From Nemertoderma westbladi (Eukaryota; Xenacoelomorpha; Nemertodermatida; Nemertodermatidae), in assembly GCA_032718475.1 (NCBI GenBank), contig JAUCBJ010002221.1, forward strand, positions 85,040 to 149,039: 64,000 nt of DNA, given 5' to 3'. Made by a program: the position numbers and the translations under genes. The notes under the pieces were generated by a model. That model was not told where the DNA came from. It ran no database searches and worked only from the letters and a program-made list of their open reading frames with translations. How positions within the stretch are numbered: position 1 is the stretch's first letter; each line of letters opens with the position of its first letter. Positions 1 to 10,984 of this stretch are shown one piece after another.

Positions 1-772
1 AGTAAACCTTCCACTTGTTTCCCAAAGGAATGCCTGTTCAGCACCATGGGTGATCTTCCACAATAAACCCTTCCACTCTGTTTCCCAAAGGAATGCCTGT
101 TCACCACCTTGGGTGATCTTCCGCAGTAAACCTTCCACTTGTTTCCCAAAGGAATGCCTGTTCAGCACCATGGGTGATCTTCCACAGTAAACCCTTCCAC
201 TCTGTTTCCCAAAGGAATGCCTGTTCACCACCTTGGGTGATCTTCCGCCGCAGTAAACCTTCCACTCAGTTTCCCAAAGGAATGCCTGTTCAGCACCATG
301 GGTGATCTTCCACAGTAAACCCTTCCACTCTGTTTCCCAAGGGAATGACTGTTCACCACTATGGGTGATCTTCCGCAGTAAACCTTCCACTTGTTTCCCA
401 AAGGAATGCCTGTTCAGCACCATGGGTGATCTTCCACAGTAAACCCTTCCACTCTGTTTCCCAAGCCTGTACACCAACATGGGTGATCTTCCACAGTAAA
501 CCTTGTGCCCAAACAATACTGCGACGTCCAGGGATCGAACCTGGGTCCTCCTGAATGAGAACCCAGATTGTTACCATTCGACCAAGCGGCTGCTCAGTCT
601 ATGAATTGAACATGTATCCTGTACATAATGACAGGGGCAATAAAGTACCAGGGGCAATAAAGGACCAGGGGCGATAAAGATTCTGAGGCGATAATGACCC
701 AGGGGTAATAAGTTCCTAAAAACTCCAGGCTAAAAACATTTTTTAATTGGTACCACTATTATTTTGCACACA
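1..772 (-). repeat. Composite repeat copy 1 (minisatellite + tRNA-Glu-like + GGGGCGATAA array)
   Basis: A dispersed composite repeat cut by the window start. Positions 1-500 hold about eight imperfect ~61-bp tandem units, each containing GTTTCCCAAAGGAATGCC and GGGTGATCTTCC. A tRNA-like segment follows (525-595), then short GGGGCAATAAA/GGGGCGATAAA units at 633-700, and an AT-rich end at 772. The same order recurs at 3190-4157, and the two copies diverge immediately after GCACACA (772 and 4157), which marks one element boundary. The minisatellite gives open frames on the minus strand only because its period is divisible into an open reading phase; I do not call them genes. Function unknown. Confidence 0.8.
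525..595 (-). other. tRNA-Glu(CTC)-like segment, probably degenerate
   Basis: On the minus strand there is an A-box match (TGGTCGAATGG) and a B-box match (GGTTCGATCCC). A perfect T-arm stem (CCAGG/CCTGG) and a loop TTCTCAT with anticodon CTC are visible. The acceptor stem does not pair well and the anticodon stem has a mismatch, so this is more likely a tRNA-derived Pol III promoter module, as in SINEs, than a working tRNA gene. A near-identical copy lies at 3875-3945. Confidence 0.5.
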
Positions 773-1318
773 AATGTAGGCCTACTTTCAATACCTACCT
801 GACTCTCATGAACTGGTAACGTCTGTGACTGAGGTTAGGCAGTGGCGTGGTGGGACCAAGTAAGGGGCCCGGGAAATCCCCAAATAAATGCCCATTCATA
901 AATGCTAGATCACCTCGAATTTTGACCAACCCCCCCCCCCCCCCCCCCCCCTCCCTTCCCTCACAGCCTCATGCACAAAATATTTTCTAGAAAAAGGCTT
1001 TTATAAAATTTTAAAGAAACAAATATAATGGCACAATTAATCATAATAATACTGTATAAGTAGTGATATAGGGCCGTACACAATATATACCTATAATAGT
1101 AACATTCGTTGTGAAGGGAAAAAATTTACTTTTGAACCCAGAAAACGTTTATAGGCAATAAAATAACCAAAGGGTAATACAACATTGTTGCGCGGGTGTA
1201 GCCTACATGTATTTTAAACATTATTATTGTGTGGTATTGTCAATTAATTTACAATAGTTTTGAGTTATTCAAAATCAAGTCTCCCATAAAGTCAAGTCTC
1301 CCTCACTCTCCCTAGTGA
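773..1318. other. Non-coding stretch with a 22-bp C tract
   Basis: I see no gene here. The notable feature is an uninterrupted run of C at 930-951. The rest is AT-rich and low in coding signal. Confidence 0.6.
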
Positions 1319-1840
1319 AGGAAAGCTGGAAAATAGGATTCAAATATGTAGAATTTCGTTGAAAAATGGCAGAGATATTCAATAATGTTCAATAATTAGG
1401 GCGTTCAATAATGTTGCATAGTGTTGCACCTCTACATTCTTAAAGTTAATTAAGCCATGGGACTGGGATTGGCACAATAAAACACGATAAAGTGAATAAA
1501 TAATAAATTAAATTAAAAGCACCGCCACTTAGATATACTGAAGTAGAGTTGATGAATCCGGTGGAGATTCTATTTAATAAATACACCATATTCTGGAACA
1601 TTTTGTTAATGTATGAATAGCTACATAATAGTATGATTAGAGTTGCATTGTTGCCCATCTACGTATTGATAAACAAAATGTTCTAGAATATGGTGTATTT
1701 ATTAAATATAATAAAATAATCTCACAGAGGTGCAAAACTATGTAACATTTGAACGCTCATATCTCGGCTATTGTTCAACGAAATTCAGATTGTGGTACAT
1801 ATTTGGAATCCTTGCATGTTCAGCTTTCCATCCGTACAAA
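1319..1840. repeat. Foldback (long inverted repeat) element
   Basis: The two halves are imperfect reverse complements of each other. The innermost arms, 1572-1607 and 1672-1707, are about 36 bp and nearly perfect, separated by a 64-bp loop. Outer segments also pair: GAGGTGCAAAACTATG near 1726 is the complement of the CATAGTGTTGCACCTC segment near 1417, and AATTTCGTTG near 1349 pairs with CAACGAAATT near 1777. This looks like a MITE or foldback element without coding capacity. Exact ends are uncertain. Confidence 0.65.
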
Positions 1841-2099
1841 CAGATTACAATAATGTTAAATAAAAACTTCGGTATATCTGTTGCAATTACGACCGAGGCA
1901 CCTTTTTTAAACGCTTTTAGCTAAAAAATGAGAACAAAAATAAAAATGCTGACTCTCACCCACCCAAATCACGAGGGTCAAATTTCATGCAATCCCATTC
2001 AGATTTGTATAAAAACAATTTTTTTTGTGGGGGGAGGGGGGGAATGCAGCTGAATAACGACACTATATTCCAGGAAATGGTGTACTACTGTACTGTGGG

Positions 2100-2340
2100 G
2101 CGAGCGACGAAAGTAAGCGAGCTTAGCATACAGGTACCACTAACTCAATCGGTGTGTCTGTTGATCTGTCGATCTGTTGTTCTGTCGTTCTGTTGTTCTG
2201 TCGATCTGTCGTGTCCAATTTTAAACGTTAATAACTCAGCCAAATCTCGATAAAATATATCCAAACTTGGTACATATGTAGTCTGGCAAAACTTTAGAAA
2301 TTTTCCAAGTTGAATTTGCGTGGGGTCTTCGTGCAGCATC
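2100..2340. repeat. Short CTGT(C/T)G(A/T)TCT minisatellite and flanking non-coding DNA
   Basis: A run of about ten-base units based on GTTCTGTCGATCT occupies roughly 2155-2212. The flanks carry no recognisable gene. Confidence 0.5.
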
Positions 2341-2394
2341 TGTGTAACTGCCTTACAGTTATAATAAATTAGCTCATCAGCTCATTAGAACAGG

Positions 2395-2761
2395 CTGTTT
2401 CTAGTGTTGGTATTGTTATTAACTTGTTATAAGCTCAAAGGATGGTATGCTTGAGCATGTGGACTACTTCTGTTACCTGGGATCATGGATCCAGAAGTCA
2501 GGTGAGGACCTTCGAATGCGTAAGGGAAAGGCATGGGCAGCCTTGAATAGGCTTTCCTGGATTTGGAAGTCACATAAAATTCATCGGTAACTTAAGGTCC
2601 AATTATTTCGAGCAGCAGTACTTCCAGTGCTGTTCTATGGGAAGTCCATGCTGGGCTCTAACTGTTGAGGACACCAAATCTCTGGATGGCACATTCACAA
2701 GAATGCTATGCCGGGTTCATTGTGTCAAGTACAATGCACCTATCTCCAACCAGACACTATC
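2395..2761 (+). pseudogene. RTE-like LINE family A fragment
   Basis: The sequence matches the thumb/C-terminal part of the reverse transcriptase of the longer family A copies at 18300-18730 (+) and 36420-36840 (-). Shared words include the stretch coding for YLGSW and the segment around 2650 for WALT. It has an internal deletion near 2420, several base changes and no open frame. It stops abruptly in the segment ACCAGACACTAT, consistent with truncation by rearrangement. It has no function. Confidence 0.85.
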
Positions 2762-3189
2762 TGCTTCTTCGCCAACCAGCGCTGACGGAAAATAATATCA
2801 GAATATAGCAACTCACTGAAGTTGACTTTGTTAGAATCAAATTAATATTAGTTAGAATTAAATTAATATTATGTTAAAGAATATTGTAAGTTGCTACAAT
2901 ATTTATTTATTTCACATATAACATTAAAACATTAAATTACTTTTCGCATAAACATATATTCCTTATTTATAACATATTAATGAATATGAATCATTATTAT
3001 ATTATATTATTATTTATTTATTATTATATATTATTAATTGAATATATTGGCATATATATAATTAAAAAAAAGAGTAAATACATTTTTTACATATCTTAAA
3101 TTTTTTAAATTATATTCACATTAGGCATATCTATGTATTTATTAATATATATATATTTTGAAATTACATGTCTTTGGGTTGTTACTCGA
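2762..3189. other. AT-rich non-coding spacer
   Basis: I see only AT-rich simple-sequence DNA (TTATTATTA-type runs around 3000-3060). No gene or element is recognisable. Confidence 0.6.
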
Positions 3190-4157
3190 CTCTCATATTA
3201 TTGTAGGGCCTTATCACCCCTTACACCTTTACCACCCCTGGACCTTATCGCCCCCTGTTCAGCACCATGGGTGATCTTCCACAGCAAACCCTTCCACTCT
3301 GTTTCCCAAGGGAATGACTGTTCACCACTATGGGTGATCTTCCGCAGTAAACCTTCCACTTGTTTCCCAAAGGAATGCCTGTTCAGCACCATGGGTGATC
3401 TTCCACAGTAAACCCTTCCACTCTGTTTCCCAAAGGAATGCCTGTTCACCACCTTGGGTGATCTTCCGCAGTAAACCTTCCACTTGTTTCCCAAAGGAAT
3501 GCCTGTTCAGCACCATGGGTGATCTTCCACATTAAACCCTTCCACTCTGTTTCCCAAAGGAATGCCTGTTCACCACCTTGGGTGATCTTCCGCCGCAGTA
3601 AACCTTCCACTCAGTTTCCCAAAGGAATGCCTGTTCAGCACCATGGGTGATCTTCCACAGTAAACCCTTCCACTCTGTTTCCCAAGGGAATGACTGTTCG
3701 CCACTATGGGTGATCTTCCGCAGTAAACCTTCCACTTGTTTCCCAAATGAATGCCTGTTCAGCACCATGGGTGATCTTCCACAGTAAACCCTTCCACTCT
3801 GTTTCCCAAAGGGATGCCTGTACACCAACATGGGTGATCTTCCACAGTAAACTTTGTGCCCAAACAATACTGCGACGTCCAGGGATCGAACCTGGGTCAT
3901 CCTGAATGAGAACCCAGATTGTTACCGTTCGACCAAGCGGCTGCTCAGTCTATGAATTGAACATGTATCCTGTACATAATGACAGGGGCAATAAAGGACC
4001 AGGGGCGATAAAGGACCAGGGGCGATAAAGTACCAGGGGAAATAAAGGACCAGGGGCGATAAAGATTCTGGGGCGATAATGACCCAGGGGTAATAAGTTC
4101 CTAAAAACTCCAGGTTAAAAACATTTTTTAATTGGTACCACTATTATTTTGCACACA
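3190..4157 (-). repeat. Composite repeat copy 2, with both ends visible
   Basis: A second copy of the composite repeat. The left edge carries CCTTATCACCCC/CCTTATCGCCCC units (3208-3256). About ten 61-bp minisatellite units follow (3255-3850), then the tRNA-like segment (3875-3945). The right side has the complementary orientation, AGGGGCGATAAAGGACC units (3985-4095). The left and right short arrays are therefore in inverted orientation relative to each other, like crude terminal inverted repeats. The right edge ends at GCACACA (4157), inside the GPCR reading frame. No protein is coded that I can support. Confidence 0.8.
3875..3945 (-). other. tRNA-Glu(CTC)-like segment, second copy
   Basis: Same A-box, B-box, T-arm and CTC anticodon loop as at 525-595, with only a few differences (for example A-box GGTCGAACGG). 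The acceptor stem is again poorly paired. Conservation of the boxes in both copies fits an internal Pol III promoter, but transcription is not shown by sequence. Confidence 0.5.
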
Positions 4158-5225
4158 GCGTTTTTCCAACTTTTAATAAATAACACCATAAAATAGAAAT
4201 TTAACGCGTACACAATGGATATAATATCATTTATTATGAGATACAAATTAACAAACCTGACCCACCAGAAAAATGTAGTAATATCTTCCAAAACAGCATC
4301 AGGATGGTTATATTTTTCATAATATCCAGTCAAAACTGTATTAAAAATAAACAACACATCTAATATCAACAATTTGACAGCTGTCATTGATACAATTAAT
4401 GACATCATATATACAAGATTGCGATCTTTCTTAAGCCTTTCAACATTTTGACCGTGCGTTTTTGAAAACTTATTAACTTTAAGAACAATAGCGATAGTTA
4501 ACGCTACAATAACTATCAGATGAACAAGTTGTTTAATTGGAATATAATATTCTATTATTATTAACTTGTACATGTCACCAAAATATGGTAAATCAACCAT
4601 CTGTGCGACCCACACTATATTATCTGATGTAATGTTCTTGAATATCTTATAAACTCCAACGAGTGACATTGCAAGAATTGTTTCATGAACAACGAGAAAT
4701 AAAAAAAGTAGCATCAATATTTTTTGTTGATAACGACTAATAACTGAATATTTTATTGGGAGATAGACTGCGATCAGACGATCTAAAGAAATAAAAATAG
4801 CTGTCCAACATGTCAAATCTTGAGCGATACGGACTAAAATCCAATGATAAGCTCTAAGATAAGCTTGTATAATTGTTTGACAATGATAAGAAAATATTGA
4901 TGATTTTCCATTTTGATATTCACAGATATACTCATTATTTGAAAGTAACCTTACCATCTCAGTAAACATCGCGAGACATTCTATAACGCCATCCAAGCAA
5001 AGAAGTTTGTAGAATAATGTGTTGAATTGACTTTCTTTTTTAACAACAACAAAAGTGAGAATGTATCCAATTACACCAAGTACGATATAAGCTCCTGTGT
5101 AGGAAATGATCAAATTACCATAATATTTAACAATTAGATTATTAAATGATTCATGAAATTCAAATAATGGCTCTACATCAGCATCATCTAAATTTGAATA
5201 CCCATATTTTTTGTTGGTTGAATTA
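4115..5225 (-). CDS. Rhodopsin-like GPCR (orphan, peptide-receptor type), 5' end uncertain
   Basis: Seven hydrophobic segments fit a class A receptor. Counting from a TTG codon at 5113 (332 residues), TM1 is ~3-24, TM2 ~34-57, TM3 ~85-113 and TM4 ~131-155. TM5 is ~183-213, TM6 ~233-261 and TM7 ~283-312. An E/DRY-type motif, DRL, sits at 111-113, and LNFY stands at the usual NPxxY place. The frame stays open without ATG up to about 5225, adding some 37 residues that align in character with the N-terminal domain of the paralogue at 30603-31865. The start and signal peptide are therefore missing, or lie in an upstream exon beyond the ATAGTAT microsatellite (5235-5295). The last 13 residues, from V320, and the stop codon come from the edge of the composite repeat. 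Ligand unknown. It could be a gene with an altered tail or a pseudogene. Confidence 0.75.
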
Positions 5226-5331
5226 AGTGAATTATATTAATTATAGTATATATATAGTATATAGTATATAGTATATAGTATATAGTATATAGTGAATTAT
5301 ATAATTAAATGAATTTGAATTTAGTGATTAA

Positions 5332-6901
5332 CCCTATTAGTACCTGGCTATAAAATGCTGTACAAATACCGGGGGGGGGGGGGGGGGGGGTCATATTGAC
5401 CCCTCCCTCAAAAATCTACAAATATTAACGAAAACGTCTGATTTTTTGTTTCTACGTAGGTATCACTAGTCTGGATCCGACCGAAAAAAAATTTTTTTGT
5501 AAAAATGTACCGGGGTGGTAATATTGCAGCACCAAAATTACAAGTAGTGCACAATTTTCACAAAATTTGAAAGTTACATTTTTCGGCTAATTGTTTTTCA
5601 ATACAGGTTTTCTGGGGCGCAAAATACATTGGAAAATATTTAAAAATGATATGATTACCATAAATGGCTGTTTAGTCGTCTCTGCGTATGAAAAAATTGA
5701 AAAAAACAAGTAAGCAGCCCTTTTCAGTTAGAACACAAAATTTTTAATTCACTTATACGATGCTATAAATTCACATTTTCAGGTTTTCTAGGGCGCAGAT
5801 TCTAATGGAATACATTTCAAATATGCCAGATCATTGTAACTTGTATTTTTCGGCGTAAATTTGGCAAATTGTGGTGCTAGCACCAAATTTCGTACCCATC
5901 ACCAAAAAGTACAAGTTTGCGATCTCCAGTGCTGTTTTTATTGATTTCATCGGATTCAGGACCCTCATAAACCCATATAACGCAAGAAACAAGATGATAC
6001 TATCTTCTGATCAATTTACTCATTTTCCAAAATTTGGTGCTGGCACAACAATTTTCACCCACCGGTGAAAAATACAAGTTTGAAAACTCTTATGAAATTT
6101 TTACTGATTCCATTGAATTCAGAACCCTAACAAACCCGTATACCGCAAGAAACAAGGTGACACAATCAATTGATATATTTGATGGTTTTCAAAATTTGGT
6201 GCTAGCACCACATTTTGCACCCATTTCCGAAAAATACAAGTTTGAGATATCTAGTTCGATAATTATATATTCCATTGAATTCAGAACAGCCATAAACCTC
6301 TAAAACGCAAGAAATAAATTGTCACAAGAAATTTTATCTATTGAATGGATTTTCAAAATTTCGTGCTAGCACCAAAATTTGCACAAAGCACCGAAAAATA
6401 CAAGTTTGATACGCTTGGTGCAACTCGTATATATTTCATCGAAACCAGAACCCCAAAAAACCCAATTGCGTAAAAAACAAGTTTCAAACAATCAATTTAC
6501 AAAATTGACATATTTCAAAATTTGGTGCTGCCACCAAAATTTGGCACCCGCCGAAAAAAACAAGTTTGAAATTTCTAAATCAATTTATATGAATTCCATC
6601 CAATTGCGAACACCAAAAAACCGGTGTAAATCAAAAATAGAGATGTTACAATTAATATTTAATGAAATGTAATTTTCAAAAAACGTCTCAAAAAAAGTGC
6701 CAAAAGTAGGGTTAAAAAATGGTGCTATAACTCGAAAACTACCCAATATTTTTTAAAACGGTTTTCAATACTAGGAAGATTTTTAGGAAAAGTCATAAAA
6801 TTTCAGATTCCCAACTGCGTTTGATTCAGAATTATAATAAAGAAACCACGGTGGGGGGGGGTCATATTGATCCCCCCCCCCCCCCCCCGGGTTTAATAGG
6901 G
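5332..6901. mobile_element. piggyBac-type non-autonomous element (MITE-like), TTAA flanked
   Basis: The ends are CCCTATTA (5332-5339) and TAATAGGG (6894-6901), exact inverted termini. They are flanked by TTAA at 5328-5331 and 6902-6905. A TTAA target site with CCC...GGG termini is the signature of the piggyBac superfamily. Just inside both ends lie G/C homopolymers around a short palindrome GGTCATATTGA(C/T)CC. The interior has no transposase; it holds a tandem array (5873-6620). The element has no coding capacity of its own and would depend on a transposase elsewhere. It interrupts sequence just before a LINE relic. Confidence 0.85.
5873..6620. repeat. Tandem array of ~163-bp units headed by a GGTGCTAGCACC palindrome
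   Basis: Five units begin at 5873, 6036, 6198, 6362 and 6534 (spacings 163, 162, 164, 172). Each starts with a perfect or degenerate GGTGCTAGCACC palindrome. It is followed by a CGAAAAATACAAGTTTG motif and then by TTCCATTGAATTCAGAACC and ACGCAAGAAACAA-type words. To the left (5560-5870) related words appear in the opposite orientation (ACTTGTATTTTTCGG). The array lies wholly inside the piggyBac-type element. Confidence 0.85.
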
Positions 6902-6904
6902 TTA

Positions 6905-8400
6905 AGTAAGTGGAAGAAACCATCTTGCGAACAAGTGGGTTCAGTAAAAGGTAGAGGCTGCATCGAAGAAATTCTAACAGTCCATTTTTTAATCGATTAC
7001 GCCATTTCAGCTCGACAAGGTTTGTTCTTATTATTTGTTGACTTTAAACAACCATTTGATAAAGTCCCCAGAAATAAGCTTTTTGAAGCATTGTATGAAG
7101 CTGGGTGCAGCTTTATAATGGTGAGGGTGATAAAGGCCTTTTAGTCGAGCCCCAATAGGGCCGGTTGATATTTTTCGCTATGGAGAGCATTATCATATTG
7201 TCTTATTTACATTGTATATTTAATACACCGCGTCTCTCACCCCACAACAATTCACTTATTATTATCCTTTTACAGGATACTTGTATGTATGTACCTACTT
7301 GTACCAGGGTGGTACAAGTAGTTGTTACTTATTCACCATGTTTATTAATCCTCTGTTTCAGTTTCTGTAAAAATTTACACCAGACAGTTTTTTTGAATTG
7401 GCTGCATATATTACTACTAATGGATGACTTTATTATGGCATCACACCGTGACTTGCTTTTACAGAAATGGTTTTTGGGTCTTACCTCCAAGCGATGATAT
7501 AGTTGCAACATGTTGGTCTTACTCGAGAAGTTTAGTAATTATAAAAAATACCGATAAATATCTGTATTTTGGGTTTACCGATTGTACAGAAAGGTGGTTT
7601 AAATGCGGCGATACAAGAACACAGTTGTGAAAAAACTAAACATGTATCCAAGTTTGCAAATTTTCTGGGCAAGCACTATCTTAGTCCATTGTGGATGAAA
7701 CTAATGGTCTTTAGAGCCGGTCTGACATCGACAATTTTGCACGGATGCGAGTCGTGGTTCAGCGGTGATTTTTCACCTCTGTGTGGTCAATACAATGAAA
7801 TGCTGCTGCTGCCCTAGGTGTGAGAAAAAACGTAAAGTGTAAAAATGTAAAATGTATCTAAAGCTCTGATTGAGAAAAAACTGTATGAATTTTTGTGCTC
7901 CATCCATACTAACGAGGAACAACATAAACCTTTAATGTTCGCCATGGATTTATGTGTGCTGCAAAGAACGCCGATGGGTCGCGCCTTGGAAAATATTCTT
8001 AGTGGAGCAACCAAACCGGGGGCCCAATCTTTTGCTACAATTAAAAGTCAAATTATATTGAATACAACGTCCAGCCGGCGAAAAATTTACAAATCAATTA
8101 ACCCATCTCTACAAGCCCTGAAATCTTTGCTAGTAAAATCTCAATAGTCGAGCCTTACCGAATTGCTTGAATGCGATTTATGCTGGGTTCATCTACATGA
8201 TTACCACTTGAGATCAGTTGGTTGAGACGACTTGCCCCTGAAGATCGTCTATGTCGCTGCGGCGAAATCCAAACCGAAGAGCATTTGGTTACCTCATGTT
8301 ACATAGTATCTAACCAATTGGGAATCAACCACAGTTCTTTAGCTGAATTCTTGAATGATACAAACGTGATGTTATTTTACAATTAATGGAGTGATTTAAG
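6905..8400 (+). pseudogene. Decayed LINE (family E), reverse transcriptase fragments
   Basis: Several short frames, shifted relative to one another, together read as a non-LTR reverse transcriptase. RT palm residues FVDFKQPFDKVPR lie near 7040, and the motif C region with MDD is near 7425. KYLYFG is near 7555, followed by ILHGCESW (7733-7757). At the C-terminus a zinc-knuckle-like CRCGEIQTEEHLVTSC occurs at 8253-8300. The stretch 7145-7330 is not recognisable as RT and may be an insertion or very diverged. Many stops and frameshifts make this a dead copy. It directly abuts the piggyBac-type element, suggesting that element inserted into or beside the LINE. Confidence 0.85.
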
Positions 8401-8699
8401 TTTGCAAACTCTCAGCAAAAGTTTTCCCGCAGTCCCTGTTTTGTAGTTTTGTTTTGGTTTATAATTTTCAGAGGGTCTACATTTTTTTGAATATTATTTG
8501 TATAGTTGATATAAAACCATTTGAACTGGAGGGATCGTCTGTCAGTTGGCCCTTGGGAGCCTTTATAACTTTATCTACAGTAGTTATTTTCACGATATTT
8601 GTATTTTAATGGTGCCTAGCACCCGCTATCTATACACTGTGACATGGAATGCTATATAGAGACGGAACCACATTAGTGTGCTACCCCTGAGACCACCCA

Positions 8700-10770
8700 A
8701 ATTTTTTGCTTATGACGTAGACATGAGTAAGTGATGTTGATTTATGAAATAAAAAATGGGGGTCATCGTACTCGTTCAAGAGATATTCACGTTTCCATGG
8801 CAACCAGCTAAATTTTTTTTGGTCGAAATACTGCTGTTAAAACTGTTAAACATTGCTTATTATTGTCAAACATTACTTTCAAATAAATATATTCTTATTT
8901 TACTTTTACAGTTGGTAACCATGGAAACGGCGAATAGTTACTAATATATTTAATTAATAAAGAATAAATGCACATAACAACCCCGGGACAAGTGTTAACA
9001 CATAAACAACAATATTGTGCATTGGCTCTCATTTTTTCACCATTATGGATCCATGTTACCATAGCAACGGGTTGAAATTGATGATTTTCTTACATAGAAG
9101 GCCCTAGAATACATTTAATAATAACAGTAATAGCAAACGGCAAGCATAACTTGTGTACCGGCACCAAAGTTTTATTATTTGAATTACTGTATGTATTTTA
9201 TGTGTGTTATAGGATTTTAATACAAGAAAATTCTAGAACATAGATGGACACAATATTAAGATAGCTATAATATTGTTATTTTGTGGGTTATTTTACTATG
9301 TTATGGGTACCCACTTTTTGTCTAATTTTCTTCATTTGAAAAAGGCTTTTTTTGTTCTAGAACAAATATTTCACCTTCTGCCAGTAAGATGGTAGCTAGT
9401 ACAGTAGTTTTGATTTTGTATTAGCTAGTACTTTTTATTAGCTAGTAAAAACAATTATAATTGAAAAATTGAAAAAAAATTTTGACCAACTTTTTTCTTG
9501 TAAAAATGGCTTTTATAATGAGGGTTCTTATTCTAGAACAAATATTTGACCTTCTGACAGAAAGATGGTAGCTAGTACGTTTTATTTTATGTTAGCTACT
9601 TACAGTAGTACCATTTATTATTAGTTAGTAAAAAAAAATAAAGATATATTTCAATTTTTTTAATTTATAGTCAAAGTAGCTAGTAATTTTTCACTAGCTA
9701 GTTTTTATACAGAATATAGGCAGATGTCAAAATACAGATTTTACTAAATCAGAAATATAAATTATATACATTTTTATATTTAGGCCTACTCAGTCAGAAC
9801 ACTACCGTTACTTAAAGGACTACCGGTAGTTTATTGTGTTGAATAATATTACCTTCTTCATCTTTTCAAGAGTATCCAAAAAATTTCTAGATTTATTTAT
9901 CTTTTTATTAGTCATTTCTAGAATATCTTGATAATATGGAAATTGTCTAAATAAAAGGGGCACTACAAATTTTCTTTTGTAATTTTAAGATCACTAGCTA
10001 CCTTTAAAAACACTAGCTACCATAATAAAAAATAATAGCTAACCTCTCTCAGAAGGTGAAATTTACGTTCTAGAAGTTTTTTTCCTAAATATGTTAGTGA
10101 AATTTATAAATTTAAAGGTACGGTAACAGTTCCGTATAGAACTGCATTTTTAGAACATAAATCATTGTTACCATGGCAACAGTTAAGAGTTCTAGAACAA
10201 AAAATATACACTATTCTAGAACAAAAATAAAATAAAAAATTATTGTTCTAGAACATATAGCTAGTAATTTTTTAAATTTAAAATAGCTAGTAAAAAATTA
10301 TTTACTTATATTATTATTAAAAAAATTTTCTACCAGTACCAAATTGTATTATTTGTTAAATTTACTAGCTACAGTGTTTTCAAATTAAAAAAAAACTAGC
10401 TATATGTTTTAGAACATTATTATTTTTTATTTGATTTATTTAATATTATATGTATTATACACTATTCTAGAGCATAAATAATACAAATAATATAATGTTC
10501 TAGAACATATAGCTAGTTATTTTTCAAATTTAGAATAGCTAGTAATACAAAAAAATTTATTATTTATATTATTTATTTATAAGATGACATTTATGGTCTA
10601 TAAAAAGCCTCAAGATAATAGCAATTAACATGGTCAAATAATTATTGGTCAAAAATTGGGTACCCATAACTTAGTAACGCCCTATGCCCTGTTTATCCAC
10701 TTTTTGACGAATGATTTGCACGTGTTAATGGCCGATATAATGAGGTTTTATGTTCTAGAACATTAATTTC
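8700..10770. repeat. Palindrome-rich AT repeat region (TTCTAGAA / TAGCTAGT / CCATGG motifs), left
   Basis: This 2-kb region has no gene. It is packed with TTCTAGAA dyads (for example 9355-9362, and near 9531, 10069, 10191, 10213, 10245, 10498 and 10752) and TAGCTAGT words. It also holds near-palindromes of the form GTTNCCATGGNAAC (8791-8804, 8915-8928, 9055-9068, 10167-10180). Much of 9240-10150 is present as a reverse complement at about 50150-51115, and 10120-10300 is present in direct orientation at 49580-49790. I read it as the non-coding part of a DNA transposon family. It lies directly 5' of a P-type transposase relic, but I cannot prove they belong together. Confidence 0.65.
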
Positions 10771-10984
10771 ACATTCTGAGTTTTTATTAATTAATAAATA
10801 AAGTTTGACAGATATCATTGATATCAAAGGTATTTTGTATGAAATTTTTTTTTTGTTTTGGAATAATTTTAGTACCCAGATATACTAATGGCCAGCGAAC
10901 GACCTGACCTGCATTGCCTTTGTAAGATTATATTGACTCATTAATAATTGTTGAAAGATGAAAGAAATGTTTTATATGTAACAA

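Noticed and set aside
525-595. Functional tRNA-Glu gene
   Set aside because: The A and B boxes and T-arm are good, but the acceptor stem does not pair and the anticodon stem is imperfect. It occurs as part of a dispersed repeat, so a tRNA-derived module is more likely.
3198-3900. Open frames of 60-120 codons on the minus strand with repeated GLLWKITHGAEQAFLWE-like units
   Set aside because: They are translations of the 61-bp minisatellite; several frames are open at once and no start, domain or conservation supports a protein.
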